From JAUJNH01 sp038253125 (GTDB taxonomy: Bacteria > Actinomycetota > Acidimicrobiia > Acidimicrobiales > JAUJNH01), in NCBI GenBank assembly GCA_038253125.1, contig JBBSHM010000002.1, positions 1 to 64,000 of the forward strand: a stretch of DNA of 64,000 nt, written 5' to 3'. Made by a program: the position numbers and the translations under genes. Positions 32,778-41,122 of this stretch are shown here, one piece after another. The notes beneath the pieces were generated by a model that saw only the letters and a list, made by a program, of their open reading frames with translations, did not search any database and was not told the origin of the DNA. Within the stretch, counting starts at the first letter, position 1. Every line of letters begins with the position of its first letter.

Positions 32778-32861
32778 GTGGAGGCCACGTCGGTGCGTGA
32801 CGAGGTGGCGCGATGGTTCGCCGCATCGTTGCCCTGTGACCTGTACGGCGGCGCGCGCTGA
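32778..32861 (+). CDS. Possible 27-residue leader ORF
   Basis: GTG 32778 opens a 27-codon frame (EATSVRDEVARWFAASLPCD in its middle) whose TGA overlaps the ATG of the M50 protease gene (TGATG). It could be a coupled leader peptide or chance. Confidence 0.25.
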   Translation: MEATSVRDEVARWFAASLPCDLYGGAR

Positions 32862-33955
32862 TGTCGGCGCTGGGCAAGAGCATCAGCCTGGGGCGGCTCG
32901 GACCGATCCCGATACAGCTCGACCCGTCGCTGTTCGTCATCCTGGCGCTGATCGGCTACGTCCCTGGCGTCACGTTCGCCGAGATCGTGGTCTGGGTCCT
33001 GGTCGCCGCCTTCTGCATCCTCGTCCACGAGCTGGGCCACGCCGTGGCCTTCCTGGCCTTTGGTCGCCGCCCGTCGGTGCTGCTCTACGGCTTCGGCGGG
33101 GTCACTTCGGCCGAGGGGGGCCTAGGGCCGTGGGCCAGCCTCACCACCAGCCTCGCCGGCCCTGTCGCCGGGTTCGGCCTGGGGGGCCTGATCCTGCTCG
33201 CCGGGCTGTCAGGCGGCAGCCCTGACACCGGCTCGCTGGCCCACACCGCCTTCCGGGACGGGCTCTTCGCCTGCTTCGGGTTCGGGATCTTGAACCTGCT
33301 GCCGATCCTCCCGCTCGACGGCGGGGCGGCGGTGGCCGCCTTCCTGCGAGGGGTGCGGGGGCCGTCGGGCGAGCAGCTGGCCCGTTACATCTCGATCGTC
33401 GTCGCCGCCGTCCTCGCCCTGGTGGCCCTGCGGTTCGGGCAGATCTTCGGCGGGCTGTTCGGCGTCATGTTCGCGGCGCAGAACTACCAGGAGGTGAAGC
33501 GTCACCGTGAGGAGCCGGAGCGTGAGCGGCTCCGGGGGGCCTACCAGTCCCTCTACGGTGGCGACCCGGCGGGGGCCGCCGCCCAGGCCCGCCAGGTGCT
33601 CGACGGCCGGGCTTCGGCCGACCTCAAGGAGATCGCCGCCGAGACCGTGGTCTGGGCCGAGCTGGACCGGGGCGACCCCGCCGCCGCCCGGGCCGCGCTC
33701 AGCCTGCGCCCCGAGCGGCACGCCACTGACCACCGGCCCGTCGGCCGCATGGCTGAGGCTGCCGTCGCCCTGGCCGAGGGCGCGGGCGACCAGGCCCTGG
33801 CGGTGCTGGCCACCAGCCTCGACCAGGGCGAGCACGCTCCGCCGAACATCCTGTTCCCGCTCCTCGAGCGGGTGGGGGTGCTGCCCGAGCTGTGGAGCCG
33901 CCTCGGGCCGGGCGGCCGTGATGCGCTTCAGCGCATGCACGCAGCCCGCGGCTAG
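32861..33955 (+). CDS. M50 site-2-type membrane protease
   Basis: 364 residues from ATG 32861. Zinc site VHELGHAVAFLAFG (His56, Glu57, His60) and the second motif NLLPILPLDGG (Asp153) are inside membrane helices, as in site-2 proteases. The family cleaves substrates within the membrane, often anti-sigma factors or membrane regulators. The C-terminal ~140 residues are soluble and helical, TPR-like (EERAQ-type repeats such as GDPAAARAALSLRPE). Divergent from the sigma factor/membrane protein pair, a plausible substrate, though this is inference from position. Confidence 0.88.
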   Translation: MSALGKSISLGRLGPIPIQLDPSLFVILALIGYVPGVTFAEIVVWVLVAAFCILVHELGHAVAFLAFGRRPSVLLYGFGGVTSAEGGLGPWASLTTSLAGPVAGFGLGGLILLAGLSGGSPDTGSLAHTAFRDGLFACFGFGILNLLPILPLDGGAAVAAFLRGVRGPSGEQLARYISIVVAAVLALVALRFGQIFGGLFGVMFAAQNYQEVKRHREEPERERLRGAYQSLYGGDPAGAAAQARQVLDGRASADLKEIAAETVVWAELDRGDPAAARAALSLRPERHATDHRPVGRMAEAAVALAEGAGDQALAVLATSLDQGEHAPPNILFPLLERVGVLPELWSRLGPGGRDALQRMHAARG

Positions 33956-33963
33956 GCCCGGCT

Positions 33964-35508
33964 GTGGCAACGCTGCCCGAGCTGGCCCGCCTGCACACGC
34001 GCCTCGTTGGTGACCAGCTCTCACACCTGAACCGCCTGGTTGCCAGCTGGGGGATCCTGGCCGACCTCTGCTTCGCCGACCTGCTCCTGTTCGTGCCCGT
34101 GGCGGGCGGCGCCGGGAGCCCGGGGGAGGGGCCGTTCGGCGAGCGGAGGTTCGGCGAGGGGAGGTTCGGCGAGCGGAGGTTCATCGTTCTGGGCCAGGTG
34201 AGGCCCACCACCAGCCAGACCCTGCACACCGACGATCTGGTCGGGCGCGTCATCGACGAAGCCGAGAGGCCTCTCGTCGCCCGCGCCTTTTGGGCCGGCG
34301 AGATCATGGACGGCGAGGTGGCGGTCACCGGCCGGGGAGGCGAGCCCGCCCGCCTCCAGTGCATACCGGTGCGCCACCGGGGCGAGGTGGTGGCCGTGCT
34401 CACCCGGGAGGCGGCTCTGACGGTGGGCCGCCGCCCCGGCGAGCTAGAGCGGTCGTACATCGAGGTCTTCGAGCGGTTCGCCCGCATGCTCGTGTCCGGG
34501 TGCTTCCCCTATCCCGTCGACGAGGGGGCGATCGCTGAGTCGCCGAGGGTGGGCGACGGGGTGCTGCTCCTGGACGAGGCGGCCCGGGTGGTCTACGCCT
34601 CACCCAACGCCGTCAACCACCTGCACCGGATGAGCGTCTACACCAACGCCGAGGGGGCCAGGCTTGACGAGGTCGGACTCGGCGGCAGCGCCATCACCGA
34701 GGCGTGGGATGCCGCCCTGCCGATCACCGAGGAGCTGGAGCGGCGTCCCGATGTAACGCTGCTGATGCGGGTCCTGCCCCTGCTCGACGGGAGGGGCGGC
34801 GCCGAGCCTCCCCTGGTGACCGGGGCCATCGTCCTGCTGCGCGACGTCAGCGACGTACGGCTCCGCGAGCGCGAGCTGCTGTCGAAGGACGCCACGATCC
34901 GAGAGGTCCACCACCGGGTCAAGAACAACCTGCAGACCATCGGATCGCTCCTGCGGCTGCAGGGTCGGCGGCTGCCACCGGGGGAGGGCCGAAACGCGCT
35001 GGCCGAGGCTGAGCGGCGCATCCGCTCGATCGCCCTGGTGCATGAGATCCTGAGCCGCGAGGCGGGGGAGCAGGTGCCCTTCGACCAGATCGTCGGCTTC
35101 CTCATCCGCATGGCCGAGGATGCCACCATCTCGCCCGAGGCACCGGTGCGATTCAGCGTCGAGGGCTCGGCCGGCGAGCTCCCGGCCACCCTGGCCACGC
35201 CGCTATCGGTCGTCCTGAGCGAGCTGCTGCAGAACGCCATCGAGCACGGCTACCCCGAAGGCTCCTCAGGCGGCCACGTCCACATCACGCTGGCCAACGA
35301 CGGCGACTGCCTGCGGGTCGTGGTGCAGGACGACGGCCGTGGCCTGCCGGCCGGCTTCACCATCGACCGTACCCGCAGCCTCGGGCTGTCGATCGCCCGC
35401 GACCTTGTGACCACCCAGATGGGCGGCACCATCAGCCTGTCGGCCGAGGAGGGCACCAGGGTCGTGCTCGACATCCCCGTCCCGCCCCCCGAGATCCTGC
35501 CGGGGTGA
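33964..35508 (+). CDS. pdtaS: PdtaS-like sensor histidine kinase
   Basis: 514 residues from GTG 33964. Order: GAF-like N-terminal domain (1-150), PAS-like domain (180-290), then HisKA_2 dimerisation with VHHRVKNNLQTIGSLLRLQG (His316/317) and an ATPase domain with LLQNAIEHGYPEGS and QDDGRGLPAGF. This is the soluble kinase that feeds PdtaR, an RNA-binding antiterminator. A 15-bp triplicated insertion (RRFGEGRFGE) interrupts the N-terminal domain at 34135-34179. Convergent with the whiB1-like gene, a neighbour relation I also recall from M. tuberculosis (Rv3220c next to whiB1). Confidence 0.88.
   Translation: MATLPELARLHTRLVGDQLSHLNRLVASWGILADLCFADLLLFVPVAGGAGSPGEGPFGERRFGEGRFGERRFIVLGQVRPTTSQTLHTDDLVGRVIDEAERPLVARAFWAGEIMDGEVAVTGRGGEPARLQCIPVRHRGEVVAVLTREAALTVGRRPGELERSYIEVFERFARMLVSGCFPYPVDEGAIAESPRVGDGVLLLDEAARVVYASPNAVNHLHRMSVYTNAEGARLDEVGLGGSAITEAWDAALPITEELERRPDVTLLMRVLPLLDGRGGAEPPLVTGAIVLLRDVSDVRLRERELLSKDATIREVHHRVKNNLQTIGSLLRLQGRRLPPGEGRNALAEAERRIRSIALVHEILSREAGEQVPFDQIVGFLIRMAEDATISPEAPVRFSVEGSAGELPATLATPLSVVLSELLQNAIEHGYPEGSSGGHVHITLANDGDCLRVVVQDDGRGLPAGFTIDRTRSLGLSIARDLVTTQMGGTISLSAEEGTRVVLDIPVPPPEILPG
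34135..34179 (+). repeat. Three 15-bp tandem repeats in the pdtaS-like gene
   Basis: TTCGGCGAG(C/G)GGAGG occurs at 34135, 34150 and 34165 without gaps, encoding repeated FGERR/FGEGR units in frame. Confidence 0.95.
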
Positions 35509-35523
35509 GCGGACAGGGCTGGC

Positions 35524-35823
35524 TCAGGCCGTGGCGCGGGTGGTGCGCTGGCGGGCCAGCCAGGCCTTGCGCAGCTTGCGGCGCTCCTCCTCGGAGGTGC
35601 CGCCCCACACGCCCGACTCCTGGTTGGTGGCCAGAGCGAACTCGAGGCACTGGGGCTGGGCCTCGCACATGCGGCAGACGGCCTTGGCCGACTCGATCTG
35701 CTCCAGGGCCACGCCTGTCGTCCCGATGGGGAAGAACAGGTCGGGGTCGGTGTCACGGCATGCGGCGTGGGTGCGCCAGTCGGCGACATCCCAGTCGATA
35801 GAGCGGTGCCAGGTCAAGGTCAC
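35524..35823 (-). CDS. whiB1: WhiB1-like Fe-S transcription factor
   Basis: 99 residues from GTG 35823. The start was chosen because GGAGG lies 5 bp upstream, and a longer frame to 35916 would run through promoter-like repeats. Four cluster cysteines: Cys22, Cys50, Cys53 and Cys59 (AACRDTDPDLFFP, AKAVCRMCEAQPQC), then the turn motif GVWGG and a basic tail RRKLRKAWLARQR that binds DNA. WhiB1 binds the primary sigma factor and responds to nitric oxide. PDLFFPIGTTG is the subgroup signature. Its 3' end faces pdtaS, 15 bp apart. Confidence 0.93.
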   Translation of the reverse strand: MTLTWHRSIDWDVADWRTHAACRDTDPDLFFPIGTTGVALEQIESAKAVCRMCEAQPQCLEFALATNQESGVWGGTSEEERRKLRKAWLARQRTTRATA

Positions 35824-35835
35824 GGCGGCCTCCGA

Positions 35836-35898
35836 GGGCACAGATGTTTGGTCAGGGACAGGGCACAGATGTTCGGGAACGAGAGTGAAAACGTTCAC
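35836..35898 (-). promoter_or_regulatory. Direct repeats and palindrome in the whiB1 leader
   Basis: GGGCACAGATGTT occurs exactly at 35836-35848 and 35861-35873 (25 bp apart). The palindrome GTGAA-AACG-TTCAC lies at 35885-35898. All fall between the proposed promoter and the whiB1 start, so they may be regulatory protein sites or leader RNA structure. Confidence 0.5.
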
Positions 35899-35945
35899 AT
35901 GAGCCCCCCGACCCATGCACCGGACGTCACACCTCCGGACACGAG

Positions 35946-35975
35946 ACCTTAAACCCTCGCATCCCCCGATGGCAA
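35946..35975 (-). promoter_or_regulatory. Candidate whiB1 promoter
   Basis: On the minus strand TTGCCA (35975-35970) and TAAGGT (35951-35946) are separated by 18 bp, a plausible primary-sigma promoter. It would give a leader of about 115 nt. Confidence 0.45.
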
Positions 35976-35994
35976 CGGTCGTGGCGGGAAAATC

Positions 35995-36930
35995 TCACCT
36001 CTTGTCGGTTGCCGGCGGGATGGCCAGGGTCAGCAGGTCAGGGACCCATGCCAGCTCCAGGCGCTCGGCGTCGCCCAGGTGGTCGCCGTCGACCTGGTAC
36101 GGGAACGGACCGTGGCCGGTCACGGTGACCCGCTCCAGGTCATGGCGCTCGACCACCCTGGCGTCACGGGAGAGCCGGTCGCCGCCGAGCAGGGCCTCGG
36201 TCAGGTAGCGCAGCGTGGGCAGCAGATCGAGGTCGCGGAAGCTGAGCATCGTGAGGGGCCGGTCGAGGGCGGCGTTGGGGTTGGTCTCGAAGGGCCGGTT
36301 GCCGAGGAAGGTGTAGGGGTTGGAGTTCTGGCACAGCGCGAAGACGGCGTCGTCGACGACGGTGCCGTCGGGGTGGCGGACGGCGAAGCGGGGCCGGCTG
36401 CGGTCGTAGGTGCGGCTCCACGCCTGCAGGCCGCAGAGGGCGAACAGCGGGTGGCCGGCCCACCGCTTCAGCTGGCCCCGCCGCTCCACCAGTCGGACCA
36501 CCTCGGCGTCGAGACCCATCCCGACGTGGAACAAGAAGTAGCGGCCGTTCACCGAGCCGAGCCCGATCCGCTGGGTGGAGCCGGCGTCGAGGGCGCTGAG
36601 CAGCTCGCTGGTGGCCTCGATCGGATCGTTGGCCATCCCGATCGTCCGGGCGAACACGTTGGTCGAGCCTCCGGGCAGCACCCCGAGGGTGGTGTCACTG
36701 CCGGCGAGCCCGTTGGCCACCTCGTTCAGGGTCCCGTCGCCGCCCAGGGCGACCACCACCTCCATGCCGTCAGCCACCGCCCCCTGGGCCAGACGGGTGG
36801 CGTGGCCGCGCCGGTGGGTCACCACCACCTTCACGTCGTGATCGGCCCCGAGCGCCTTGGCGATGACGATCCTGGCCCGCGGGGTGACCGAGGAGGCCGA
36901 CGGGTTCCCGATCAGGAGGAGGCGAGCCAA
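35995..36930 (-). CDS. Diacylglycerol/sphingosine kinase family lipid kinase
   Basis: 311 residues from TTG 36930, one base after the sigF stop. Motifs: nucleotide site VVALGGDGTLNEVANGL, VLPGGSTNVFARTIGM and HVGMGLDAEVVR, as in DagK/YegS proteins. It would phosphorylate diacylglycerol or a related lipid at the membrane. Third gene of a likely rsbW-sigF-kinase operon. A similar gene next to whiB1 exists in mycobacteria from memory (Rv3218). Confidence 0.88.
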   Translation of the reverse strand: MARLLLIGNPSASSVTPRARIVIAKALGADHDVKVVVTHRRGHATRLAQGAVADGMEVVVALGGDGTLNEVANGLAGSDTTLGVLPGGSTNVFARTIGMANDPIEATSELLSALDAGSTQRIGLGSVNGRYFLFHVGMGLDAEVVRLVERRGQLKRWAGHPLFALCGLQAWSRTYDRSRPRFAVRHPDGTVVDDAVFALCQNSNPYTFLGNRPFETNPNAALDRPLTMLSFRDLDLLPTLRYLTEALLGGDRLSRDARVVERHDLERVTVTGHGPFPYQVDGDHLGDAERLELAWVPDLLTLAIPPATDKR

Positions 36931-36931
36931 G

Positions 36932-37678
36932 TCAGGCCGAGACCTCGCGGAGCACGGCCAGGCTCTTGGCCAGCAGCCGGGACACGTGCATCTGGCTGAT
37001 GCCGAGCTCGGTGGCGATCTCGGCCTGGGTCCGGTCGTCCCAGAATCGCAGGTGCACGATCCGCCGCTCGCGGGGGGCGAGGCGGTCGAGCAGGCCGGCC
37101 AGCTCGACCCGTTGCTCGGCGGTGGCCATCGCTACATCGGCCTTGCCCAGCGTCGAGGCGACGCTCGCATCGCCGTCTGCCCCCGGGGCGGGTGCATCCA
37201 GCGAGGACGAGCGGTAGGCCTGACCGGCCTCGAGCGCCTCGAGCACCTCCTCCTCGGTGACGCTGGCGGACGATGCCAGCTCGGCCACGGTGGGCGAGCG
37301 GCCCAGGCTCTGGCTCAGCTCGTCGACCAGCCGGGTCAGCTCGAGGTACAGCTCCTGGAGCCGACGGGGGGCGCGCACGGCCCAGCCGGCGTCGCGGAAG
37401 TGGCGTTTCAGCTCTCCGAGGATGGTGTGGGCGGCGTAGGTGGCGAACTCGACGCCGCGCTCGGCATCGAACCGCTCCACCGCCTTGAGCAGGCCGATCG
37501 AGGCGACCTGCACGAGGTCGTCCAGCGGCTGGCCTCGGTCGGCGAAGCGGCGGGCCAGGTGGCGGGCCAGGGGGAGGTGACCTTCGATCAGCCGGGCGGC
37601 GGCCGCCGGGCTGCGGGTCTCGACGTAGGCATCGAGGAGCCGACGGAGCTCCTCCCGCCGGGCGGCATCCAGCGCCAC
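36932..37678 (-). CDS. sigF: SigF/SigB-type stress sigma factor
   Basis: 248 residues from GTG 37678, whose G is also the last base of the anti-sigma TAG. Region 2 (LPLARHLARRFADRG, LDDLVQVASIGLLKAVERFD), region 3 (ELYLELTRLVDELSQSLGRSP) and region 4 (LAPRERRIVHLRFWDDRTQ, LGISQMHVSRLLAKSL) are all well formed. Group 3 sigma factors of this type control stress and development genes and are held by RsbW-like partners, here the gene directly upstream. The frame is open further 5' but that part lies inside rsbW. Confidence 0.92.
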   Translation of the reverse strand: MALDAARREELRRLLDAYVETRSPAAAARLIEGHLPLARHLARRFADRGQPLDDLVQVASIGLLKAVERFDAERGVEFATYAAHTILGELKRHFRDAGWAVRAPRRLQELYLELTRLVDELSQSLGRSPTVAELASSASVTEEEVLEALEAGQAYRSSSLDAPAPGADGDASVASTLGKADVAMATAEQRVELAGLLDRLAPRERRIVHLRFWDDRTQAEIATELGISQMHVSRLLAKSLAVLREVSA

Positions 37679-38193
37679 TAGACCTGCTTGGTTCTCATGC
37701 GGAAGCCGGGGCCCTGGCCATCGGCGGGCTCCAGCAGGCCGTAGTCCTCGACGAGGGTGTCGAGGATCCGCAACGAGAGCGCAGACAGCTCCCCGTGTCG
37801 TCCATCTGCCGCCGAAGCTGCCGCCGAAGCTGCCGCCGAAGCTGCCGCCGAAGCTGCCGCCGAAGCTGCCGCCGAAGCTGCCGCTGGCTCCTCGTCCGGC
37901 CCGGGCTGGAGCCGGCCCTCGACGGTGAAGGCGGCGTCGAGGATGATGAACCGCACCGCCAGAGTGGCTGTGACGCCGGCTTTTGACGCCACCGTCCAGC
38001 ACAGCTCGTCGACCGCCAGCCGTACGTCCTCGACGGCGTCGATGGGGAAGCCGAGGCGACTGGCCAGACCGGATGCGACCACCCGCACCAGGCGCAGCAG
38101 GTCGGGGGTGGTCGGGACCTCGAGGCGGATCTCGTCGCCTGCGCCCCTCCGCTCGGCCACAGCGTCGGAACCTACACCTCCCGAACCGGCCAT
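37678..38193 (-). CDS. rsbW: RsbW-like anti-sigma factor
   Basis: 171 residues from ATG 38193. Bergerat (HATPase_c_2) fold: FPIDAVEDVRLAVDELCWTV in place of the usual N box, then a beta-rich core. The conserved Asn of the N box is missing (DELCWTV), as in some actinobacterial SigF partners, so kinase activity is doubtful. A run of AAAS repeats (residues ~105-128) is inserted before the final helix (ELSALSLRILDTLVEDYGL). It would sequester SigF. Start alternatives exist (GTG giving VAERRG). Confidence 0.8.
   Translation of the reverse strand: MAGSGGVGSDAVAERRGAGDEIRLEVPTTPDLLRLVRVVASGLASRLGFPIDAVEDVRLAVDELCWTVASKAGVTATLAVRFIILDAAFTVEGRLQPGPDEEPAAASAAASAAASAAASAAASAAASAADGRHGELSALSLRILDTLVEDYGLLEPADGQGPGFRMRTKQV
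37808..37882 (-). repeat. 12-bp tandem repeats in rsbW
   Basis: GCCGCCGAAGCT repeats about six times without gaps, encoding (AAAS)n in the rsbW frame. Each unit keeps the frame, so copy number could change without breaking the gene. Confidence 0.95.
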
Positions 38194-38247
38194 CCCGAGG
38201 CGCTGCGGCGATTGGTCGTGCCCCGAGGTTCGGACGAAGATGCCGCC

Positions 38248-39057
38248 ATGCACGTCGCCGTCTGCGTGAAGCAGATACCGGATCCGTCGTCGCCGGGCCG
38301 GCTGGACGCCGGGACGGGGAGGCTCGTGCGCGACGCCAAGCTGGTGATGGACGACTCCGACAGCTACGGGGTCGAGATGGCCCTGCAGCTGGCGCAGGCG
38401 GCCGACGGGGGCGGGAGCGGGGGCTACGTCACCGTCATCTCCATGGCGCCGGGCGGAGCGACCAAGGGTGTGAAGGATGCCCTGGCCATGGGGGCCGACG
38501 CCGCCATCGTGGTCAGCGACGAGGCGCTGGCCGGCTCCGACGCCCTGTCGACCGCCAGGGTCCTCGCCGCCGCCGTGCGCCTGGCGGCGGCCGGGGAGGG
38601 CGGCGCCGTGGACCTCATCCTCGCCGCCACCGAGTCCACCGACGGCTACACCGGCACCACCCCGGTGCAGCTGGCCGCCCTGCTCGACATGCCCTCGGTC
38701 ACCTTCGCCAAGAACGTGACGTGCGACGGGGCCAGGGTGACCGTCCAACGACAGACCGACGAGGGCCATGACGAGGTCGAGGCCACCCTGCCGGCGCTGG
38801 TCACCGTCACCGCCGGCGTGGTCGAGCCCCGCTACCCGGCCTTCAAGGCGATCATGGCGGCCAAGAACAAGCCCTGCCGGGTGGTCGGCATCGCCGAGCT
38901 CGGCCTCGACGCCGGCGAGGTCGGCTCGGCTGGCGCCCGCCAGGAGATCATCGAGGTTCTCGCCGCCGAGGAGCGGGCGACCGGTGAGCTGGTCGAGGAC
39001 AACGGCCAGGCCCACCTCAGGATCGTCTCCCTCCTGGAGAGTCTGAAGGTGATCTGA
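38248..39057 (+). CDS. etfB: Electron transfer flavoprotein beta subunit
   Basis: 269 residues from ATG 38248. Features: VAVCVKQIPDP start, VRDAKLVMDDSDSYGVEMAL, the AMP-binding ALAMGADAAIVV region and the recognition-loop area with PALVTVTAGVVEPRYPA. It pairs with EtfA to accept electrons from acyl-CoA and other dehydrogenases. The alpha subunit starts one base after its stop. Divergent from rsbW. Confidence 0.95.
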   Translation: MHVAVCVKQIPDPSSPGRLDAGTGRLVRDAKLVMDDSDSYGVEMALQLAQAADGGGSGGYVTVISMAPGGATKGVKDALAMGADAAIVVSDEALAGSDALSTARVLAAAVRLAAAGEGGAVDLILAATESTDGYTGTTPVQLAALLDMPSVTFAKNVTCDGARVTVQRQTDEGHDEVEATLPALVTVTAGVVEPRYPAFKAIMAAKNKPCRVVGIAELGLDAGEVGSAGARQEIIEVLAAEERATGELVEDNGQAHLRIVSLLESLKVI

Positions 39058-39058
39058 G

Positions 39059-40021
39059 GTGCCGGTTGAGCGGATCTGGGTGGTGGTCGAGCCGGCCGGC
39101 GGCGGCGCCGCCACCAACGGCCTGGAGCTGCTGACGGGCGCCCGTCCCCTGGCCGTCACCATCGACGCCGTCACCTTCGGCGACGCCAACGGAGCGGCCA
39201 CGGTCCTCGGCGACCACGGCGCCAGCACGGTCTTCACCGTCGACACCCCCAACGCCATGGCCGGGGTGCCGGTGGCGGCGGCGATCGTGGCCGCCACCCG
39301 GGTCAAGGGTGCGCCCACCGCCATCCTCCTGCCCCAGACCTACGAGGGCCGAGACATAGCCGGCCGGCTGTCGGTGGCGCTCGACGCTCCGGTCCTGGCC
39401 AACGCCGTGGGCCTGAGCGAGGTCGACGGGCGGCTGGTGGCCGAGCACGCCGTCTTCGGCGGCGCCACGATCGTGAAGGCGGCGTTCACCACCGACCGCG
39501 TGCAGCTGTTCCTGGTGCGGCCCAAGTCCTTCGCCGCCGAGGGGGGCGCCGGAGCGGCAGGGACCGTCGAGGCGCTGCCCATCCCCGACACCGGCCGGCC
39601 CGGCGCCGCCAGGGTGCTGGCCCGCCACGCCGAGGACCGCCTGGGCCCCAAGCTCGACGAGGCGCCTGTCGTCGTCTCCGGCGGACGCGGCCTGGGCGAA
39701 AAGGAGCGCTACGCCCTGGTCGAGGAGCTGGCCCGCCTGCTGAAGGGCGCCCCGGGCGCCTCGCGCGCCATCGTCGACGCCGGCTGGGTGCCCTACTCCT
39801 ACCAGGTGGGCCAGACGGGCAAGACGGTGAAGCCGAACGTCTACATAGCCGCCGGCATCTCCGGCGCCACCCAGCACATGGTGGGGATGAAAGGCGCCAA
39901 GCACATCATCGCCATCAACAAAGATCGCGAGGCCCCGATCTTCGCCATCTGCGACCTCGGCATCGTCGGCGACGTCAACAAGATCCTACCCAAGCTGATC
40001 GACGCCCTGAAGAGCCGCTGA
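39059..40021 (+). CDS. etfA: Electron transfer flavoprotein alpha subunit
   Basis: 320 residues from GTG 39059. The C-terminal FAD domain shows VVSGGRGLGEKERY, SRAIVDAGWVPYSYQVGQTG, YIAAGISGATQHMVGMKG and IIAINKDREAPIF. With EtfB it passes electrons to an ETF dehydrogenase and so to the quinone pool. No ETF:quinone oxidoreductase or dehydrogenase gene is adjacent. Confidence 0.95.
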   Translation: MPVERIWVVVEPAGGGAATNGLELLTGARPLAVTIDAVTFGDANGAATVLGDHGASTVFTVDTPNAMAGVPVAAAIVAATRVKGAPTAILLPQTYEGRDIAGRLSVALDAPVLANAVGLSEVDGRLVAEHAVFGGATIVKAAFTTDRVQLFLVRPKSFAAEGGAGAAGTVEALPIPDTGRPGAARVLARHAEDRLGPKLDEAPVVVSGGRGLGEKERYALVEELARLLKGAPGASRAIVDAGWVPYSYQVGQTGKTVKPNVYIAAGISGATQHMVGMKGAKHIIAINKDREAPIFAICDLGIVGDVNKILPKLIDALKSR

Positions 40022-40124
40022 CCGGGACGAGTTTCACTACACCTCGGACCTCAGGCGACCACCAGCAGCCACACGATGCAAATCCAGTTTGGGCTGAGGA
40101 CCCCGCCGCGACGTCCCCGATTGG

Positions 40125-41115
40125 TCAGAAGGTCAGCGGCCCGCCGAAGGCGGCAGCGAGCCTCTTGATCTCTGTAAGGAGGTCTGTGAGGTCCGAGTGA
40201 ATGCCGTCGAGCTTACCCACCGCAACCTTGACGTCGGCAAGATCCAGGTCCTGCGCCTTCTTCTTCTTGACCAGACCGTGCCCGTCGGGAAGGTAGAGCA
40301 GTACGTCGTCTTCCGGCAGCCCATGGATGAAGAGTCTTGGCAGAACTCGCGTGCGGACAGCTTCCTCCCCCAGGCGGGCAAGAAAGCCCGCCTCAACCTT
40401 GGGCACAGCACGAATCCTCTTCAGCGCAGCGATGGCTTCGTCATCTCTTCCGGCGGCGGCATGAAGCTTGGCTTCATCCCATGCCGATCGAACGTTGCTT
40501 TCGTTGATCTTGTCGAGCACGATCAGAATGGGGGCATCGGTCGCATTGAGGAGCCACTCCGCATGACCAACGATGAGCGCCTGCCTGGCACCGCGAAGCA
40601 CCAGGATCTGAGCGTAGGAAGCTTCCAGCTCCCCCGAAACAACCCCTTCAAAACGATCTCGTCATGCTCTCCTTCAACGACAACAAATATGCGACGGAGT
40701 TGTAGCAGATCGCCCTTGGTCAGACCAAGATCCTCGTCATCGGGTACGCCCGACAGGCCCACTACCCCTGTAGCGCCGCTGAGGAAATCTCGGCGAACAT
40801 GGAGGAGACGAGCGCCCGGCCCGAGAAACGCTGGAGAGTGGGAGGCTACTACAACTGCTCGCCCGGAACCGGCCATGAGACGCCGGAAACCGGCTGCCAC
40901 CTGCGCCTCGGCAGTCCTGTGCAGGCCCGCCTCCGGCTCGTCGGACAAGACGATCGAGGGACGAGGCGATCCGGAGGCACTTTCAAGGGCAAGGCGGATT
41001 GCCGCTATGGCCCAACGCCGCCGGCCGCCTGACAGCTTGCCGACCGGTACAGGTATGGGTGCAGCAGAGTTATGCTCCTCACAGATCCAACCGGGCGGTC
41101 TTCCCAAGAACCACT
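40125..41115 (-). pseudogene. Truncated and frameshifted OLD-like ATPase/TOPRIM gene
   Basis: Reading on the minus strand from ~41115: ABC-type signature KLSGGRRRWAI, Walker B SIVLSDEPEAGLH, H-loop VVASHSPAFLG, then a TOPRIM start FVVVEGEHDEIVLKGLF. At ~40620 the frame breaks at a run of five G (minus strand); the continuation ELEASYAQILVLRGARQAL and TDAPILIVLDKINES is in the next frame and ends at 40125. The N-terminal part with Walker A is missing, replaced by HNH sequence on the other strand. OLD-family nucleases act in phage defence or repair. One missing G would restore the frame, so an assembly error cannot be excluded for that part, but the 5' truncation is real. Confidence 0.7.
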
Positions 41116-41122
41116 CGGACCC

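Noticed and set aside
35824..35916. Longer WhiB1 N-terminus from 35916
   Set aside because: It would translate perfect direct repeats and a palindrome; GTG 35823 has a better ribosome binding site and standard length.
36932..38002. Extended sigma factor with Gly-Gly-Ser-Phe repeats
   Set aside because: The repeats are the 12-bp array of rsbW read in another frame; SigF starts at GTG 37678.
40197..41122. N-terminal extension of the HNH protein
   Set aside because: The frame is open but lies opposite clear ATPase/TOPRIM motifs and shows no DUF222 features.
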